This document shows positions 23,615 through 32,933 of a stretch of 64,000 nucleotides of DNA, piece after piece. This DNA comes from Bacillota bacterium (GTDB lineage Bacteria > Bacillota > Clostridia > Acetivibrionales > DSM-1351). A program made the position numbers and the translations under genes. The stretch is from assembly GCA_023443515.1 (NCBI GenBank), contig JAEZUC010000147.1, positions 1 through 64,000 of the forward strand, given 5' to 3'. Under the pieces are notes generated by a model. That model was not told the origin of the DNA and did no database searches. It was given only the letters and a program-made list of their open reading frames with translations. Each line of letters opens with the position of its first letter. Position 1 is the stretch's first letter.

Positions 23615-25363
23615 ATGAACACATCAAACATATATCGAAACAGGACAATGGATAAAATCAGCGAGGCTGATGTTGGCTGGGGATTAAAAATAGCAGGATG
23701 GGTTGAGAACATCAGAGATCACGGAGGAGTGTCCTTCATAGATCTTAGAGATATGTACGGAGTAATGCAGGTTGTAATGAGAGACAAAAACCTTTTAGCC
23801 GGAATCAACAAAGAAGACTGTATATGTGTAGAGGGTAAGATTGAAATACGTGATGAAGAAACATACAACCCGAAAATCCCCACGGGAACAATTGAAATGG
23901 AAGCACAAACCGTTGAAGTGCTGGGCAAGGTGTACAAACAGCTACCTTTTGAAATAATGACGTCAAAGGAGATACGTGAAGATTTACGTCTTAAATACCG
24001 TTATCTTGATTTGCGTAATAAGAAGGTCAAAGACAATATAATATTCAGATCTGAAGTTATCAGCTTTTTAAGACAGAAAATGACTGATATGGGTTTTCTG
24101 GAAATCCAGACTCCTATTCTCTGTGCTTCATCACCTGAGGGTGCCAGAGATTATATAGTTCCATCCCGTAAATATAAAGGGAAATTTTACGCACTTCCAC
24201 AGGCCCCCCAACAATACAAGCAACTTTTAATGGTATCCGGGTTTGATAAGTATTTTCAGATAGCGCCCTGCTTCCGTGATGAAGATGCCCGCGCCGACCG
24301 TTCTCCGGGAGAGTTTTATCAGCTGGACTTTGAAATGAGCTTTGCCACGCAGGAAGATGTATTCCGTGCAGGAGAAGAAGTGCTGACAGCTGCATTTAAG
24401 AAGTTTGCTCCTGAAGGCAGCATGGTAACCGAGGCGCCGTACCCTGTAATAAGCTATAAACAGGCAATGCTTGAATTCGGAACCGATAAACCGGATTTAA
24501 GGAATCCGCTAAGAATAGTAGATGTAACTGATTTCTTCCAAAGATGTACTTTCAAACCTTTCCATAACAAAACAGTTCGTGCAATAAAGGTACATGCGGA
24601 CATGTCAAAAGGCTTCCATGAAAAACTTTTGGATTTTGCAACATCAATAGGTATGGGCGGTCTTGGATATCTTGAAGTCAGTGACGATTTGACATACAAG
24701 GGGCCTATTGATAAATTCATACCCGATGACATGAAAAGTGAGATTGCACAAATTGCAGGGCTGATTCCGGGGGATACAATTTTCTTTATAGCAGACAAAG
24801 AAGAGAAAGCATCACTATTTGCAGGACAGATTCGCACAGAGCTTGGCAATCGCCTTGAAATTTGTGAAAAAAATGCATATCGTTTCTGTTTTGTTAACGA
24901 TTTTCCCATGTTTGAGTATGACAAGGAAGAAGAGAAGATTATATTCACACACAATCCATTCTCAATGCCCCAAGGCGGACTTGAAGCACTTAATAACAAA
25001 AATCCGTTGGAAATTCTCGCCTACCAATATGATATAGTTTGTAACGGTATTGAACTATCCTCAGGTGCAGTTAGAAACCACAATCTGGATATAATGGTCA
25101 AAGCGTTTGAAATTGCCGGTTATACAGAGGAAGATCTTCAGCAGAAATTTGGCGCATTGTATAATGCATTTCAGTATGGTGCTCCCCCTCACGCAGGAAT
25201 GGCTCCGGGTGTTGACCGAATGATTATGCTATTAAGAAATGAGGAGAATATCAGAGAGATCATTCCATTCCCGCTGAACGGTAACGCTCAGGATATGATG
25301 TGCTGTGCTCCCAATGAAGTACCAGAAAAACAACTTCGTGAAGTCCATATAAAAATAAGATAG
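23615..25363 (+). CDS. aspS: Aspartyl-tRNA synthetase
   Basis: This class II synthetase charges tRNA-Asp, and in organisms lacking AsnRS also tRNA-Asn. The N-terminal OB-fold anticodon domain (GWVENIRDHGGVSFIDLRD) is followed by motif 1, motif 2 (CFRDEDARADRSPGEFYQLD) and motif 3 (HAGMAPGVDRMIMLLR). A bacterial GAD insertion lies between. Its 582 residues are normal for bacterial-type AspRS. ATG 23615 is chosen because AAGGAG lies 7 nt upstream; an upstream in-frame TTG at 23594 precedes that site. Expression is controlled by the long leader with T-box. Confidence 0.97.
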   Translation: MNTSNIYRNRTMDKISEADVGWGLKIAGWVENIRDHGGVSFIDLRDMYGVMQVVMRDKNLLAGINKEDCICVEGKIEIRDEETYNPKIPTGTIEMEAQTVEVLGKVYKQLPFEIMTSKEIREDLRLKYRYLDLRNKKVKDNIIFRSEVISFLRQKMTDMGFLEIQTPILCASSPEGARDYIVPSRKYKGKFYALPQAPQQYKQLLMVSGFDKYFQIAPCFRDEDARADRSPGEFYQLDFEMSFATQEDVFRAGEEVLTAAFKKFAPEGSMVTEAPYPVISYKQAMLEFGTDKPDLRNPLRIVDVTDFFQRCTFKPFHNKTVRAIKVHADMSKGFHEKLLDFATSIGMGGLGYLEVSDDLTYKGPIDKFIPDDMKSEIAQIAGLIPGDTIFFIADKEEKASLFAGQIRTELGNRLEICEKNAYRFCFVNDFPMFEYDKEEEKIIFTHNPFSMPQGGLEALNNKNPLEILAYQYDIVCNGIELSSGAVRNHNLDIMVKAFEIAGYTEEDLQQKFGALYNAFQYGAPPHAGMAPGVDRMIMLLRNEENIREIIPFPLNGNAQDMMCCAPNEVPEKQLREVHIKIR

Positions 25364-25390
25364 CATTTTAAAATAATATATAGGTATACA

Positions 25391-25445
25391 GTACAACATT
25401 AATAAATCGGGTGATTTAGGTAATCGGATTTTATTAATGTTGTAC
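25391..25445. repeat. 16-bp perfect inverted repeat after aspS
   Basis: GTACAACATTAATAAA (25391-25406) and its exact reverse complement (25430-25445) flank a 23-nt loop. No T-tract follows on either strand, so it may be a weak terminator, an mRNA 3' stabiliser or a small mobile-element relic. Confidence 0.65.
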
Positions 25446-25515
25446 ACACCCCTTCTTATAAAAATTAATCAATATTACATAAATATGAACTTTTTCTTAA
25501 TATTTAACGTCAAAA

Positions 25516-25543
25516 TTGATAATAATTACTAGTGTGTTATAAT
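25516..25543 (+). promoter_or_regulatory. Promoter of the glycosyltransferase pair
   Basis: TTGATA (25516-25521), a 16-nt spacer and TATAAT (25538-25543) with upstream TG at 25535-25536 form an extended -10 promoter. Confidence 0.7.
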
Positions 25544-25609
25544 TGTTTAAAGAAAAAATAGGAAAAAGCTGCTATATTATACTCTGCCGAAAGCGAGGAG
25601 AAATACTAA

Positions 25610-26575
25610 ATGCCAAAGAAATTATTATCAATAGTCGTTCCGGTCTACAATGAACAGGAAGTAATAAATGAAACCTTTAAAAGGCTTTCCGAAGTATTTG
25701 AAAACTATTTTATGGATATTGAATACATTTTTATAAATGACGGGAGTAAAGACAATACATATTTGAAGCTCAGGGAAATAGCCTTGGCAAATTCATGTGT
25801 AAGGGTTATAAATTTTGCTAGAAATTTCGGACACCAGATAGCTATTACGGCAGGTATGGACTATGCAAAGGGTGACGCTGTAGTAATAATAGATGCAGAC
25901 TTACAGGACCCTCCTGAAGTTATTCTCCAGATGGTGGAGCAATGGGAACAAGGTTATGAAGTGGTTTACGGCAAGAGACTTCAAAGAGAAGGAGAAACCT
26001 TCTTTAAAAAGTTCACTGCAAAAATGTTCTACCGATTCTTAGACAGTATGACGGATGTTAAGTTACCTGTTGATGTAGGGGATTTCAGGCTTATTGACAG
26101 AAAAGTATGCGATGCTATGAAATGCCTCCCGGAGCGTTCAAGATATGTGAGGGGCTTGGTTAGCTGGGTAGGATTCAAGCAGACCAGTGTGGAGTACAGA
26201 CGAGAAAAAAGATTTGCAGGAGAAACGAAGTATCCCCTTAAAAAAATGCTCAAGCTGGCAGGAGACGGAATATTCTCGTTTTCGTATAAGCCTTTGAAGC
26301 TTGCTACTTTTGCAGGAATGCTTGTTTCTGCAATAAGTTTTATATATCTCATTGTTGTTTTGATACAAAGATTTGTAAAAAATGATATTGCTTCTGGCTG
26401 GGCTTCATCAATGGCAGTCTCCTTGTTCTTTAACGGTGTCATGCTAATAGTGATAGGTATCATGGGGGAATATGTGGGCAGAATATATGAAGAAGTAAAA
26501 GCCCGTCCTTTATACATTGTTGGAGAATTATTAGGATTTCAGGATGGGCCTGAGAGGAAAAACGACGTTAAATGA
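25610..26575 (+). CDS. GT2 polyprenyl-phosphate glycosyltransferase (GtrB/DPM1-like)
   Basis: The 321-residue protein has an N-terminal GT-A domain: LSIVVPVYNEQEVI, the nucleotide-sugar Asp in FINDGSKDNT, and the catalytic DAD region VIIDADLQDPPEV. Two C-terminal membrane helices (about residues 232-252 and 268-290) follow. This layout matches GtrB-type enzymes that load a sugar onto undecaprenyl phosphate on the cytosolic face. The overlapping downstream GT39-like membrane protein (ATGA) would use the lipid-linked sugar on the outer face. Confidence 0.9.
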   Translation: MPKKLLSIVVPVYNEQEVINETFKRLSEVFENYFMDIEYIFINDGSKDNTYLKLREIALANSCVRVINFARNFGHQIAITAGMDYAKGDAVVIIDADLQDPPEVILQMVEQWEQGYEVVYGKRLQREGETFFKKFTAKMFYRFLDSMTDVKLPVDVGDFRLIDRKVCDAMKCLPERSRYVRGLVSWVGFKQTSVEYRREKRFAGETKYPLKKMLKLAGDGIFSFSYKPLKLATFAGMLVSAISFIYLIVVLIQRFVKNDIASGWASSMAVSLFFNGVMLIVIGIMGEYVGRIYEEVKARPLYIVGELLGFQDGPERKNDVK

Positions 26576-28011
26576 GTCTGAGAAACAAAGATACTTTAAA
26601 CAATACAATAATAATCCTTCTGACAGCTTTTACAGCATATTTACTGTATCTTAATTTTTTGTTCTCTGCATATAATAATGCCATCATATATACACTGGTA
26701 GTAATCCCGGTGGTACTGATGGTTTACCTGGTTGCCTATAAGTTAAATATATCTCCTTTGGGGTTTTTTACGATAATATTCCTGCTGTCGTTTGTAGCTA
26801 AAGGTATAGTTGCAGTCACGTCAGATACCTTTCCTATATCGGATTTTAGCACATTTTATAATTGTGCAGTAAAGCTTTTTAATGGAGATAAATCCTTTGG
26901 ACATGGATTTTACTTTACATCTTTTGCATATCAAACAGGGCCGGTTATATATTATGCCATGATTATGAAATTATTTGGAACGGGACTTCTGCCTTTAAAG
27001 CTTGTAAATTGCTTTTTCATGGCAGGGTCCAATTCTCTTATTTACCTTATATCCAGAAAAATATCAAATGACTATACAGCAAGGTTTGTCTCTCTATTGT
27101 ATCTTTTATATCCCGCAGCCTATTTTCTGACTCCGGTACTTACAAATCAGCATTTTGCAGCCTGTATGTTTATGCTATCCATATACCTGCTTCTTGAAAC
27201 TCGTATAAATATTGCAATACGAAGCGTGGCGGCAGGAATATTTCTTGCTTTTGGTAATGCTGTCAGGCCCCTTGGTGTGGTTATACTGGGAGGCGTTGTG
27301 ATTTGGGCAGTTGCGCAATTCTTAAGAGAAAAAAAGCTTGTTCGTGTTGGTGCCGCAGGGGTTATGATTGCAGCATACTTCCTTATGAGTTTTACTTTCT
27401 CATCCATAGTAAAAAAGGCTGACATAAACCCGGAAGGCTTAAGCAATAACTACCCTTTGTGGAAATTTGTTGTGGGTTTCAATTATGAAACGAAAGGAAC
27501 CTTCTCTTATCCTGACCAGAACGAAATATTTTATATAAAGGATTTTGAACAGAGAAATGAAGTATCAAAGAAGGTAATAAAAGAACGCATATCCATCAGC
27601 CCCGGAAAAATGTTTGATCTAATTAATACAAAACAGAAGATTATGTGGAGCTATTTTGATACCATGAAGTGGGGATTCTATGATAAGGTATACAATCACC
27701 TTATGCCTTCTGAAAGCCTAAAAAAATACGAACTCCCTATTCTGAAAATAGAAAAAATGTATTACATTTTAGTATTAATACTTATGTTTGCAGGGTTATG
27801 TTTAACACTTTCACAAAAAAAGATTGGTACAGGAATCATGTTGATAGCTTCAATAATCGCATGTTATTTTGCGGCTCATGCCTTGATTGAAATACAGGTC
27901 AGATACAGGTATTTTGCCATCATGCTTGTGTTTGTCCTTGCGGCAAAGGGAAGTGAGTTACTAATGACAGGGCTTTATGAATACAGGAAAAAACACAGAC
28001 TGTCAGACTGA
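26572..28011 (+). CDS. GT39-like multispanning membrane glycosyltransferase
   Basis: The 479-residue protein has about ten to twelve hydrophobic helices. The first extracytoplasmic loop contains TSDTFPISDFSTFYNCA, an acidic motif position like the catalytic DE of GT39/ArnT/PMT enzymes. KISNDYTARFVSLLYLLYPA lies in the usual conserved region. It probably transfers a sugar from a polyprenyl-phosphate carrier made by the upstream GT2 enzyme onto a cell-surface polymer or protein. It overlaps that gene by 4 nt. The acceptor cannot be inferred. Confidence 0.8.
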   Translation: MSLRNKDTLNNTIIILLTAFTAYLLYLNFLFSAYNNAIIYTLVVIPVVLMVYLVAYKLNISPLGFFTIIFLLSFVAKGIVAVTSDTFPISDFSTFYNCAVKLFNGDKSFGHGFYFTSFAYQTGPVIYYAMIMKLFGTGLLPLKLVNCFFMAGSNSLIYLISRKISNDYTARFVSLLYLLYPAAYFLTPVLTNQHFAACMFMLSIYLLLETRINIAIRSVAAGIFLAFGNAVRPLGVVILGGVVIWAVAQFLREKKLVRVGAAGVMIAAYFLMSFTFSSIVKKADINPEGLSNNYPLWKFVVGFNYETKGTFSYPDQNEIFYIKDFEQRNEVSKKVIKERISISPGKMFDLINTKQKIMWSYFDTMKWGFYDKVYNHLMPSESLKKYELPILKIEKMYYILVLILMFAGLCLTLSQKKIGTGIMLIASIIACYFAAHALIEIQVRYRYFAIMLVFVLAAKGSELLMTGLYEYRKKHRLSD

Positions 28012-28036
28012 CAAAAAAGACAATTCATTATATAAT
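28008..28036 (+). promoter_or_regulatory. Promoter of thyA-folA
   Basis: CTGACA (28008-28013), a 17-nt spacer and TATAAT (28031-28036), overlapping the end of the preceding gene. Confidence 0.65.
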
Positions 28037-28093
28037 ATAAAAAAGCATTATAAATGCTGGATAAATACTATGCCGGAAATGGAGATTTAATTC

Positions 28094-28888
28094 ATGCAAC
28101 AGTATCTAGATTTATGTAAACACATTCTGAATAACGGTATTAAAAAAGAAGATAGAACAGGAACGGGAACAATAAGCACTTTCGGTTATCAGATGAGGTT
28201 TGACCTTCAGGAAGGCTTTCCTTTATTAACAACTAAAAAGCTTCACTTAAAGTCAATAATCCATGAACTGCTATGGTTTATCAGTGGTGATACAAACATA
28301 AAGTATTTAAAAGAAAACGGAGTTTCCATATGGGATGAGTGGGCAGACGAAAACGGTAATCTTGGCCCCGTCTACGGGCATCAGTGGAGGTCTTGGAGTA
28401 CACCGGACGGAAGAAGCATTGACCAGCTCAAGGAAGTTATTGAACAAATAAAAAATAATCCGGATTCCAGAAGACTCATAGTAAGCTCCTGGAATGTGAG
28501 TGATATAGAAAAAATGGCTCTACCCCCATGTCACTGCTTCTATCAGTTCTATGTGGCAAACGGAACCTTGTCATGTATGCTATACCAGAGAAGTGCTGAC
28601 GTATTTATAGGGGTGCCTTTTAATATAGCGTCATACGCACTGTTTACAATGATGATAGCTCAAAGCTGCGGCCTCAAAGCCGGTGAGTTTATCCATACCC
28701 TGGGGGATGCACATATTTATCTCAATCACGTTGAACAGGTAAATCTGCAATTGAGCCGTGATACGAGGCCCTTGCCAAAAATGAATATTAACCCGGACGT
28801 AAAAGATTTATTTGAATTTAAATACAGTGATTTTTCATTAACCGATTATGATCCCCACCCACATATAAAAGGGGCGGTGGCTGTATGA
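28094..28888 (+). CDS. thyA: Thymidylate synthase ThyA
   Basis: ThyA methylates dUMP to dTMP with methylenetetrahydrofolate, producing dihydrofolate. Present are DRTGTGTISTFGYQMRFDL near the N-terminus, WDEWADENGNLGPVYGHQWR, and the active-site Cys in ALPPCHCFYQFYV, followed by QRSADVFIGVPFN. Its 264 residues match E. coli ThyA. The stop overlaps the folA start (ATGA), coupling it with the enzyme that recycles dihydrofolate. Confidence 0.97.
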   Translation: MQQYLDLCKHILNNGIKKEDRTGTGTISTFGYQMRFDLQEGFPLLTTKKLHLKSIIHELLWFISGDTNIKYLKENGVSIWDEWADENGNLGPVYGHQWRSWSTPDGRSIDQLKEVIEQIKNNPDSRRLIVSSWNVSDIEKMALPPCHCFYQFYVANGTLSCMLYQRSADVFIGVPFNIASYALFTMMIAQSCGLKAGEFIHTLGDAHIYLNHVEQVNLQLSRDTRPLPKMNINPDVKDLFEFKYSDFSLTDYDPHPHIKGAVAV

Positions 28889-29388
28889 TTTCAATGATAT
28901 GGGCTATGGGACGGAACAATGCCCTTGGATGCAAAAACAGAATGCCTTGGTACATACCTGCTGATTTTGCATACTTCAAAAGAATTACTATGGGAAAAAC
29001 GGTGATTATGGGGAGAAAAACCTTCGAATCTCTCGGTAAACCCTTGGCGGGTCGAAAAAACATAGTAATTACACGGGACACAGGCTATAATCCTGAAGGG
29101 TGTATTATGGTTAATTCTATAGAAAAAGCTATGGAGTACACAGGAGAAGAGGAAGTCTTTATAATCGGGGGAGCAGAAATATACAAAGAATTTCTTCCTG
29201 TTGCAGACAGACTGTACCTGACTTTAATAGAAAAAGAGTTTGAGGCAGATGTTTTTTTCCCGGAAATTGACTATAGCCAATGGAAACAGGTGTCATGTGA
29301 AACAGGCACAAAGGATGAAAAAAATCCGTACGAATATAAATGGCTGATATATGGAAGAATAAAAAATAGGGGAAATAAGGATGTATAA
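28885..29388 (+). CDS. folA: Dihydrofolate reductase
   Basis: This enzyme reduces dihydrofolate to tetrahydrofolate with NADPH. Visible are MIWAMGRNNALGCKNRMPWYIPAD (listed as family motif; the conserved W-Y region), MGRKTFESLGKPLAGRKNIV and the late IIGGAEIYKEFL. At 167 residues it is a typical chromosomal FolA. It overlaps thyA by 4 nt. The infC promoter lies immediately after its stop. The split from the folate-synthesis operon at 45465-48227 is common. Confidence 0.96.
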   Translation: MISMIWAMGRNNALGCKNRMPWYIPADFAYFKRITMGKTVIMGRKTFESLGKPLAGRKNIVITRDTGYNPEGCIMVNSIEKAMEYTGEEEVFIIGGAEIYKEFLPVADRLYLTLIEKEFEADVFFPEIDYSQWKQVSCETGTKDEKNPYEYKWLIYGRIKNRGNKDV

Positions 29389-29393
29389 AAATG

Positions 29394-29422
29394 TTGACAA
29401 AGTGAAGATATTTTGTTATCAT
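29394..29422 (+). promoter_or_regulatory. Promoter of infC-rpmI-rplT
   Basis: TTGACA (29394-29399), a 17-nt spacer and TATCAT (29417-29422), six bases after the folA stop. Confidence 0.75.
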
Positions 29423-29428
29423 GTTTAT

Positions 29429-29568
29429 GCAAAACAAGAAGAAGTTTTTCCACTTCTCACCTGAGCGGACAACGATTTGCCGGGTAAATATCGGTTTTGA
29501 ACATATTTATATGTAATAGCTGAGATTTGAGATTATTAGTGGATACTTGCTTCTATCCACTTTTTTTA
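29429..29568 (+). ncRNA. L20-type autoregulatory leader with intrinsic terminator
   Basis: The leader before infC contains the segment CCACTTCTCACCTGAGCGGA, familiar from Firmicute infC leaders, and a terminator at 29539-29567 (GTGGATA/TATCCAC plus T7). In Bacillus, L20 binds such leaders and promotes termination. L20 dependence here is inferred from gene order and leader layout. Confidence 0.75.
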
Positions 29569-29632
29569 TTGTTTAAATATTATATGGACTTGAAGAGAAT
29601 CTTCTAGCCTATTAAATGCGGAGGTGTCAGTT

Positions 29633-30145
29633 ATTAGCAAAAATGAATTAATGATCAATGAGGAAATAAGGGATAAAGAAGTCAGACTTATTGATGCTGA
29701 TGGTACTATGCTTGGTATATTAGCAATTAAGGAAGCCCAGAAACTTGCCAATTCAAAAAACCTTGACCTGGTAAAGATCGCTCCACAGGGAGTACCGCCT
29801 GTCTGTAAAATTATGGACTACGGTAAATATATGTTCGAACTTGCCAAGAAAGAGAAGGAAGCAAGAAAAAATCAGAAGATCATAAGCATGAAAGAAGTCA
29901 GAGTTTCCCCTTCTATTGAAGACCATGATTTTGAGTTCAAAGTTAAGAATGCATATAGGTTCTTAAAGGATGGAGATAAGGTCAAGGTTTCCGTTAAATT
30001 CAGGGGGAGGGAAATGCATTACACCTCAATAGGCCACGAGATTCTAGACAAGTTTGCAGAAGCAGTAAAAGATGTTGGAACAGTTGAGAAGCGACCAAAA
30101 CTTGAAGGCAAAAGTATGATAATGATACTTAATCCAAAGCAGTAG
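29633..30145 (+). CDS. infC: Translation initiation factor IF-3
   Basis: IF-3 binds the 30S subunit and monitors start-codon choice. The 170-residue protein shows SKNELMINEEIRDKEVRLID, the linker region and a C-terminal domain with VKVSVKFRGREM. The start is assigned to ATT 29633 because GGAGGTG at 29620-29626 is 6 nt upstream; ATT is the well-known self-regulated infC start. A GTG at 29624 lies within the ribosome site. The operon continues with rpmI and rplT. Confidence 0.96.
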   Translation: MSKNELMINEEIRDKEVRLIDADGTMLGILAIKEAQKLANSKNLDLVKIAPQGVPPVCKIMDYGKYMFELAKKEKEARKNQKIISMKEVRVSPSIEDHDFEFKVKNAYRFLKDGDKVKVSVKFRGREMHYTSIGHEILDKFAEAVKDVGTVEKRPKLEGKSMIMILNPKQ

Positions 30146-30162
30146 GATAGGAGGAGAATGAT

Positions 30163-30360
30163 ATGCCAAAGTTAAAGACACATAGTGCATCTAAAAAGAG
30201 ATTTAGAGTTACAGCTACAGGTAAGATCAAAAGAGGCCAGGCTTGGAGAAACCATAGACTTGTATCAAAGTCAAGAAAGGCTAAAAAGCATCATAGATTA
30301 GGTGCATACGTTTCAGCTGCACAAGAAGCTACTATCAAAAAACTTATTCCATATAAATAA
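30163..30360 (+). CDS. rpmI: 50S ribosomal protein L35
   Basis: The 65-residue basic protein starts MPKLKTHSASKKRFRVTATG and contains RGQAWRNHRL and KAKKHHRLG, as in L35. GGAGGAG precedes the ATG. It lies between infC and rplT in the conserved order. Confidence 0.98.
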   Translation: MPKLKTHSASKKRFRVTATGKIKRGQAWRNHRLVSKSRKAKKHHRLGAYVSAAQEATIKKLIPYK

Positions 30361-30378
30361 GAAGGAGGACGAAAGTTT

Positions 30379-30732
30379 ATGGCAAGAGTTAAAGGTGCGG
30401 TTAGAACCCGTGCAAGACATAAAAAGATACTAAAGCTTGCAAAAGGATATTTTGGTGCAAAGAGCAAGCTGTTTAGAATGGCAAACCAAGCTGTAATGAA
30501 ATCTTTGAACTATGCTTTCAATGATAGAAGAGCAAAAAAGAGAGATTTCAGAAAGCTTTGGATAGCAAGAATTAACGCTGCTGCAAGAATAAATGGTTTA
30601 TCATATAGCAAATTTATCAGTGGTTTAAAGAAGTCAGGAATAGAACTTAACAGAAAAGTTCTTGCTGATATAGCAGTAAACGATGCGGCTGCATTTGCTA
30701 AGCTTGCTGAAACTGCAAAAGCTGCTAAATAA
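30379..30732 (+). CDS. rplT: 50S ribosomal protein L20
   Basis: The 117-residue protein starts MARVKGAVRTRARHKKILKL and has KGYFGAKSKLFRMANQAV and RRAKKRDFRKLWIARINA, as in L20. It is a 23S rRNA assembly protein and, in Firmicutes, the repressor of its own operon through the leader upstream of infC. Confidence 0.98.
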   Translation: MARVKGAVRTRARHKKILKLAKGYFGAKSKLFRMANQAVMKSLNYAFNDRRAKKRDFRKLWIARINAAARINGLSYSKFISGLKKSGIELNRKVLADIAVNDAAAFAKLAETAKAAK

Positions 30733-30761
30733 TAAATTTTGAAATATGCAGTCTTTAAATA

Positions 30762-30792
30762 AAAGGAGTCCTTTTTGGGGCTCCTTTATTTG
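30762..30792 (+). terminator. Terminator after rplT
   Basis: AAAGGAG (30762-30768) pairs with CTCCTTT (30781-30787) around a T/G-rich loop. The tail TATTTG is short of T. Confidence 0.65.
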
Positions 30793-30838
30793 ACTTTATT
30801 ATTACTACAGACAGTTTAGCTTGAAAGGAGAATCCCAG

Positions 30839-32038
30839 ATGGACAGAGTAGTTTTCTTAGTAGATATGAATGCATTTTTTATAAGTTGCGAAATGTCCAG
30901 AAACCCTGAAATAGTAGGAAAACCTGCTGCTGTTGCCGGTAATCCCAGAACAAGAACAGGGATAATTCTTGCTGCAAACTATGAAGCGAGAAAATTTGGG
31001 GTTAAAACTACGATGGTTATTCATCAAGCTCTGAAACTTTGTCCTGACATGTTGCTTGTTCCGCCGGATCACAGGTTCTACGATAGGAAGTCAAAGGAAG
31101 TAATGGGAATCCTTGAAAGATTTTCGCCAATCATAGAACAAAACAGTATTGATGAAGCGTGGCTGGATATGACGGGTACAGAAACACTCTTTGGCAGTCC
31201 CGTGGAAGCAGCACATCAGATAATGGATGCAATAAATGAAGAACTTGGCTTATGGTGTTCCATAGGAATCTCCCAAAACAAGTTGCTGGCTAAAATAGCA
31301 TCTGAAATTAAGAAACCAATGGGGATAACCGAACTCTGGCAGAAGGACATTCAAACAAAATTGTGGCCTTTGAAGGTAACCGAACTGTACGGAATAGGCA
31401 GACAGACGGGGCTGAAACTGAACAATATAGGGATTACAACTATAGGTGATCTGGCAAACTATAACTCACAGGCGTTGGTCAGCTTCTTTGGGAGACAGGG
31501 GACGGAACTCCAACGATTGGCGAACGGTATTGATGCTTCAACAGTTACACCTCATATATCAGGTGAAATGAAGTCAATTGGGCGGTCTACTACACTAGCG
31601 TCAGACATAACAGATATTGAAGAAGTCAGGACAACTTTTATTGAGATGTGTGAAGAAGTGGGCTACGAAGCTCGGAAAAACAATAAAAAGGGTCGTACTA
31701 TTCAAATAACAATAAAGTACTCTGATTTTAAGACAATAACAAGGCAAACAAGCATAGAGCCAACCTATCTGACAAAAGACATATATGAGACAGGTTTCTC
31801 TCTCTTGAATAAAAACTGGAATAGCTTGATGCCTGTACGCCTTATTGGAATAAGTATCAGCGGCTTCGAAAATGAAGGGACTTCAGGACAAATGTCACTG
31901 TTTGATGAAGCTGGTCTTTGTGACAATTCGTCCCGAAAAGAAGAAAAGCTTGAAAAAGCCATTGATTCCATACGAAACAAGTTGGGGACAAATTCCATTA
32001 GCAGGGCAATACAGATTAAGAACCCAAAAATAAAGTAG
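30839..32038 (+). CDS. dinB: DNA polymerase IV (Y family)
   Basis: DinB is an error-prone translesion polymerase. Metal-binding Asp9 lies in FLVDMNAFFISCEM near the N-terminus, and the catalytic pair lies in SIDEAWLDMTG. The helix-hairpin-helix ELYGIGRQTGLKLNNIGI and a C-terminal little-finger domain follow. ATG 30839 gives 399 residues, with AAAGGAG about 10 nt upstream. The tail SLFDE looks like a beta-clamp-binding QMSLFDE motif. It stands alone, converging on the PilZ gene. Confidence 0.93.
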   Translation: MDRVVFLVDMNAFFISCEMSRNPEIVGKPAAVAGNPRTRTGIILAANYEARKFGVKTTMVIHQALKLCPDMLLVPPDHRFYDRKSKEVMGILERFSPIIEQNSIDEAWLDMTGTETLFGSPVEAAHQIMDAINEELGLWCSIGISQNKLLAKIASEIKKPMGITELWQKDIQTKLWPLKVTELYGIGRQTGLKLNNIGITTIGDLANYNSQALVSFFGRQGTELQRLANGIDASTVTPHISGEMKSIGRSTTLASDITDIEEVRTTFIEMCEEVGYEARKNNKKGRTIQITIKYSDFKTITRQTSIEPTYLTKDIYETGFSLLNKNWNSLMPVRLIGISISGFENEGTSGQMSLFDEAGLCDNSSRKEEKLEKAIDSIRNKLGTNSISRAIQIKNPKIK

Positions 32039-32749
32039 TTATTTTTTTGATAGAGGGTTGTTTTTCAGCATCAGCCGTTGTTTATGAAAGATGAACTTAG
32101 TTAGTGCGCTTGAATCCTGTGGAGAAATATAAACAAAATTCATACCCACTTCATGTTTCTTGTTCTCGATACCTGTTGACCGGATTACTTGTGCCAGAAC
32201 GCGAATATTTCCCATACCCTCAAGGTCAACTGAAATATCTGACATCATACCTGAATCAACTGAATTGTCCATAATCAGGCATAGACCGCTTCCGCTTATG
32301 TTCTTGGTGAATGTGTTTTTTAAATCACTTGCGGATAATTCTTTGAATTCATGTTTTCCTGTAGTTAATGAGCGGTCATCAACAATAACATACTTGCATT
32401 CAAGAACTGCATCCAGTCTGTAGTTCATCCTTCTCTGAATTTTAGTGAGTTCACTGGTTACTGATACTTGAAAGCACTCCAGATGCCCTGACTTTTTATA
32501 CTCCTTTACAATAGCATCAAAATGCATCAGCTCTTGTTTTTGATTTAAAAAGTTTACGGCGATGTTCAAACCGGAGGACAGGTACTTATATCTGCCTTCA
32601 CTCATGGGAGCAGCAATAGTAATTGTATTTTTATCAACCACATCCATCAGCTGGCTGATATAACTTGAAGAATTAGAGGGAAATTTTTTTAAGTACTCCG
32701 GTATTTCGATTTCTAATTTTGTTCCGATAATAATCTCATTAGCATTCAT
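32039..32749 (-). CDS. YcgR-like PilZ-domain c-di-GMP receptor
   Basis: The 236-residue protein has an N-terminal YcgR-type domain (about residues 8-100) with IGTKLEIEIPEYLKK and TITIAAPMSEGRY. A PilZ domain follows with the c-di-GMP motif QRRMNYRLDA (RxxxR) and NISGSGLCL (N-x-S-x-x-G). Such proteins slow flagellar rotation or link cyclic di-GMP to motility. No flagellar genes are adjacent. Its end meets the dinB stop, so the two genes converge with no visible terminator. Confidence 0.88.
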   Translation of the reverse strand: MNANEIIIGTKLEIEIPEYLKKFPSNSSSYISQLMDVVDKNTITIAAPMSEGRYKYLSSGLNIAVNFLNQKQELMHFDAIVKEYKKSGHLECFQVSVTSELTKIQRRMNYRLDAVLECKYVIVDDRSLTTGKHEFKELSASDLKNTFTKNISGSGLCLIMDNSVDSGMMSDISVDLEGMGNIRVLAQVIRSTGIENKKHEVGMNFVYISPQDSSALTKFIFHKQRLMLKNNPLSKK

Positions 32750-32933
32750 TAGATTTCTCCATAATCATTCATATTAAATTTTATATCTGATATTTTTATT
32801 ATATTCTAATTATTGTAAATTTTAAACTGGAAAATGAATGATTTTCCTGAGCAGTGGACACGGTATTAAATGTGAGATATAATTATCACTGGCGTTATGG
32901 GTGAATAATTTTATAATAGTGGAAGTGATGGAT

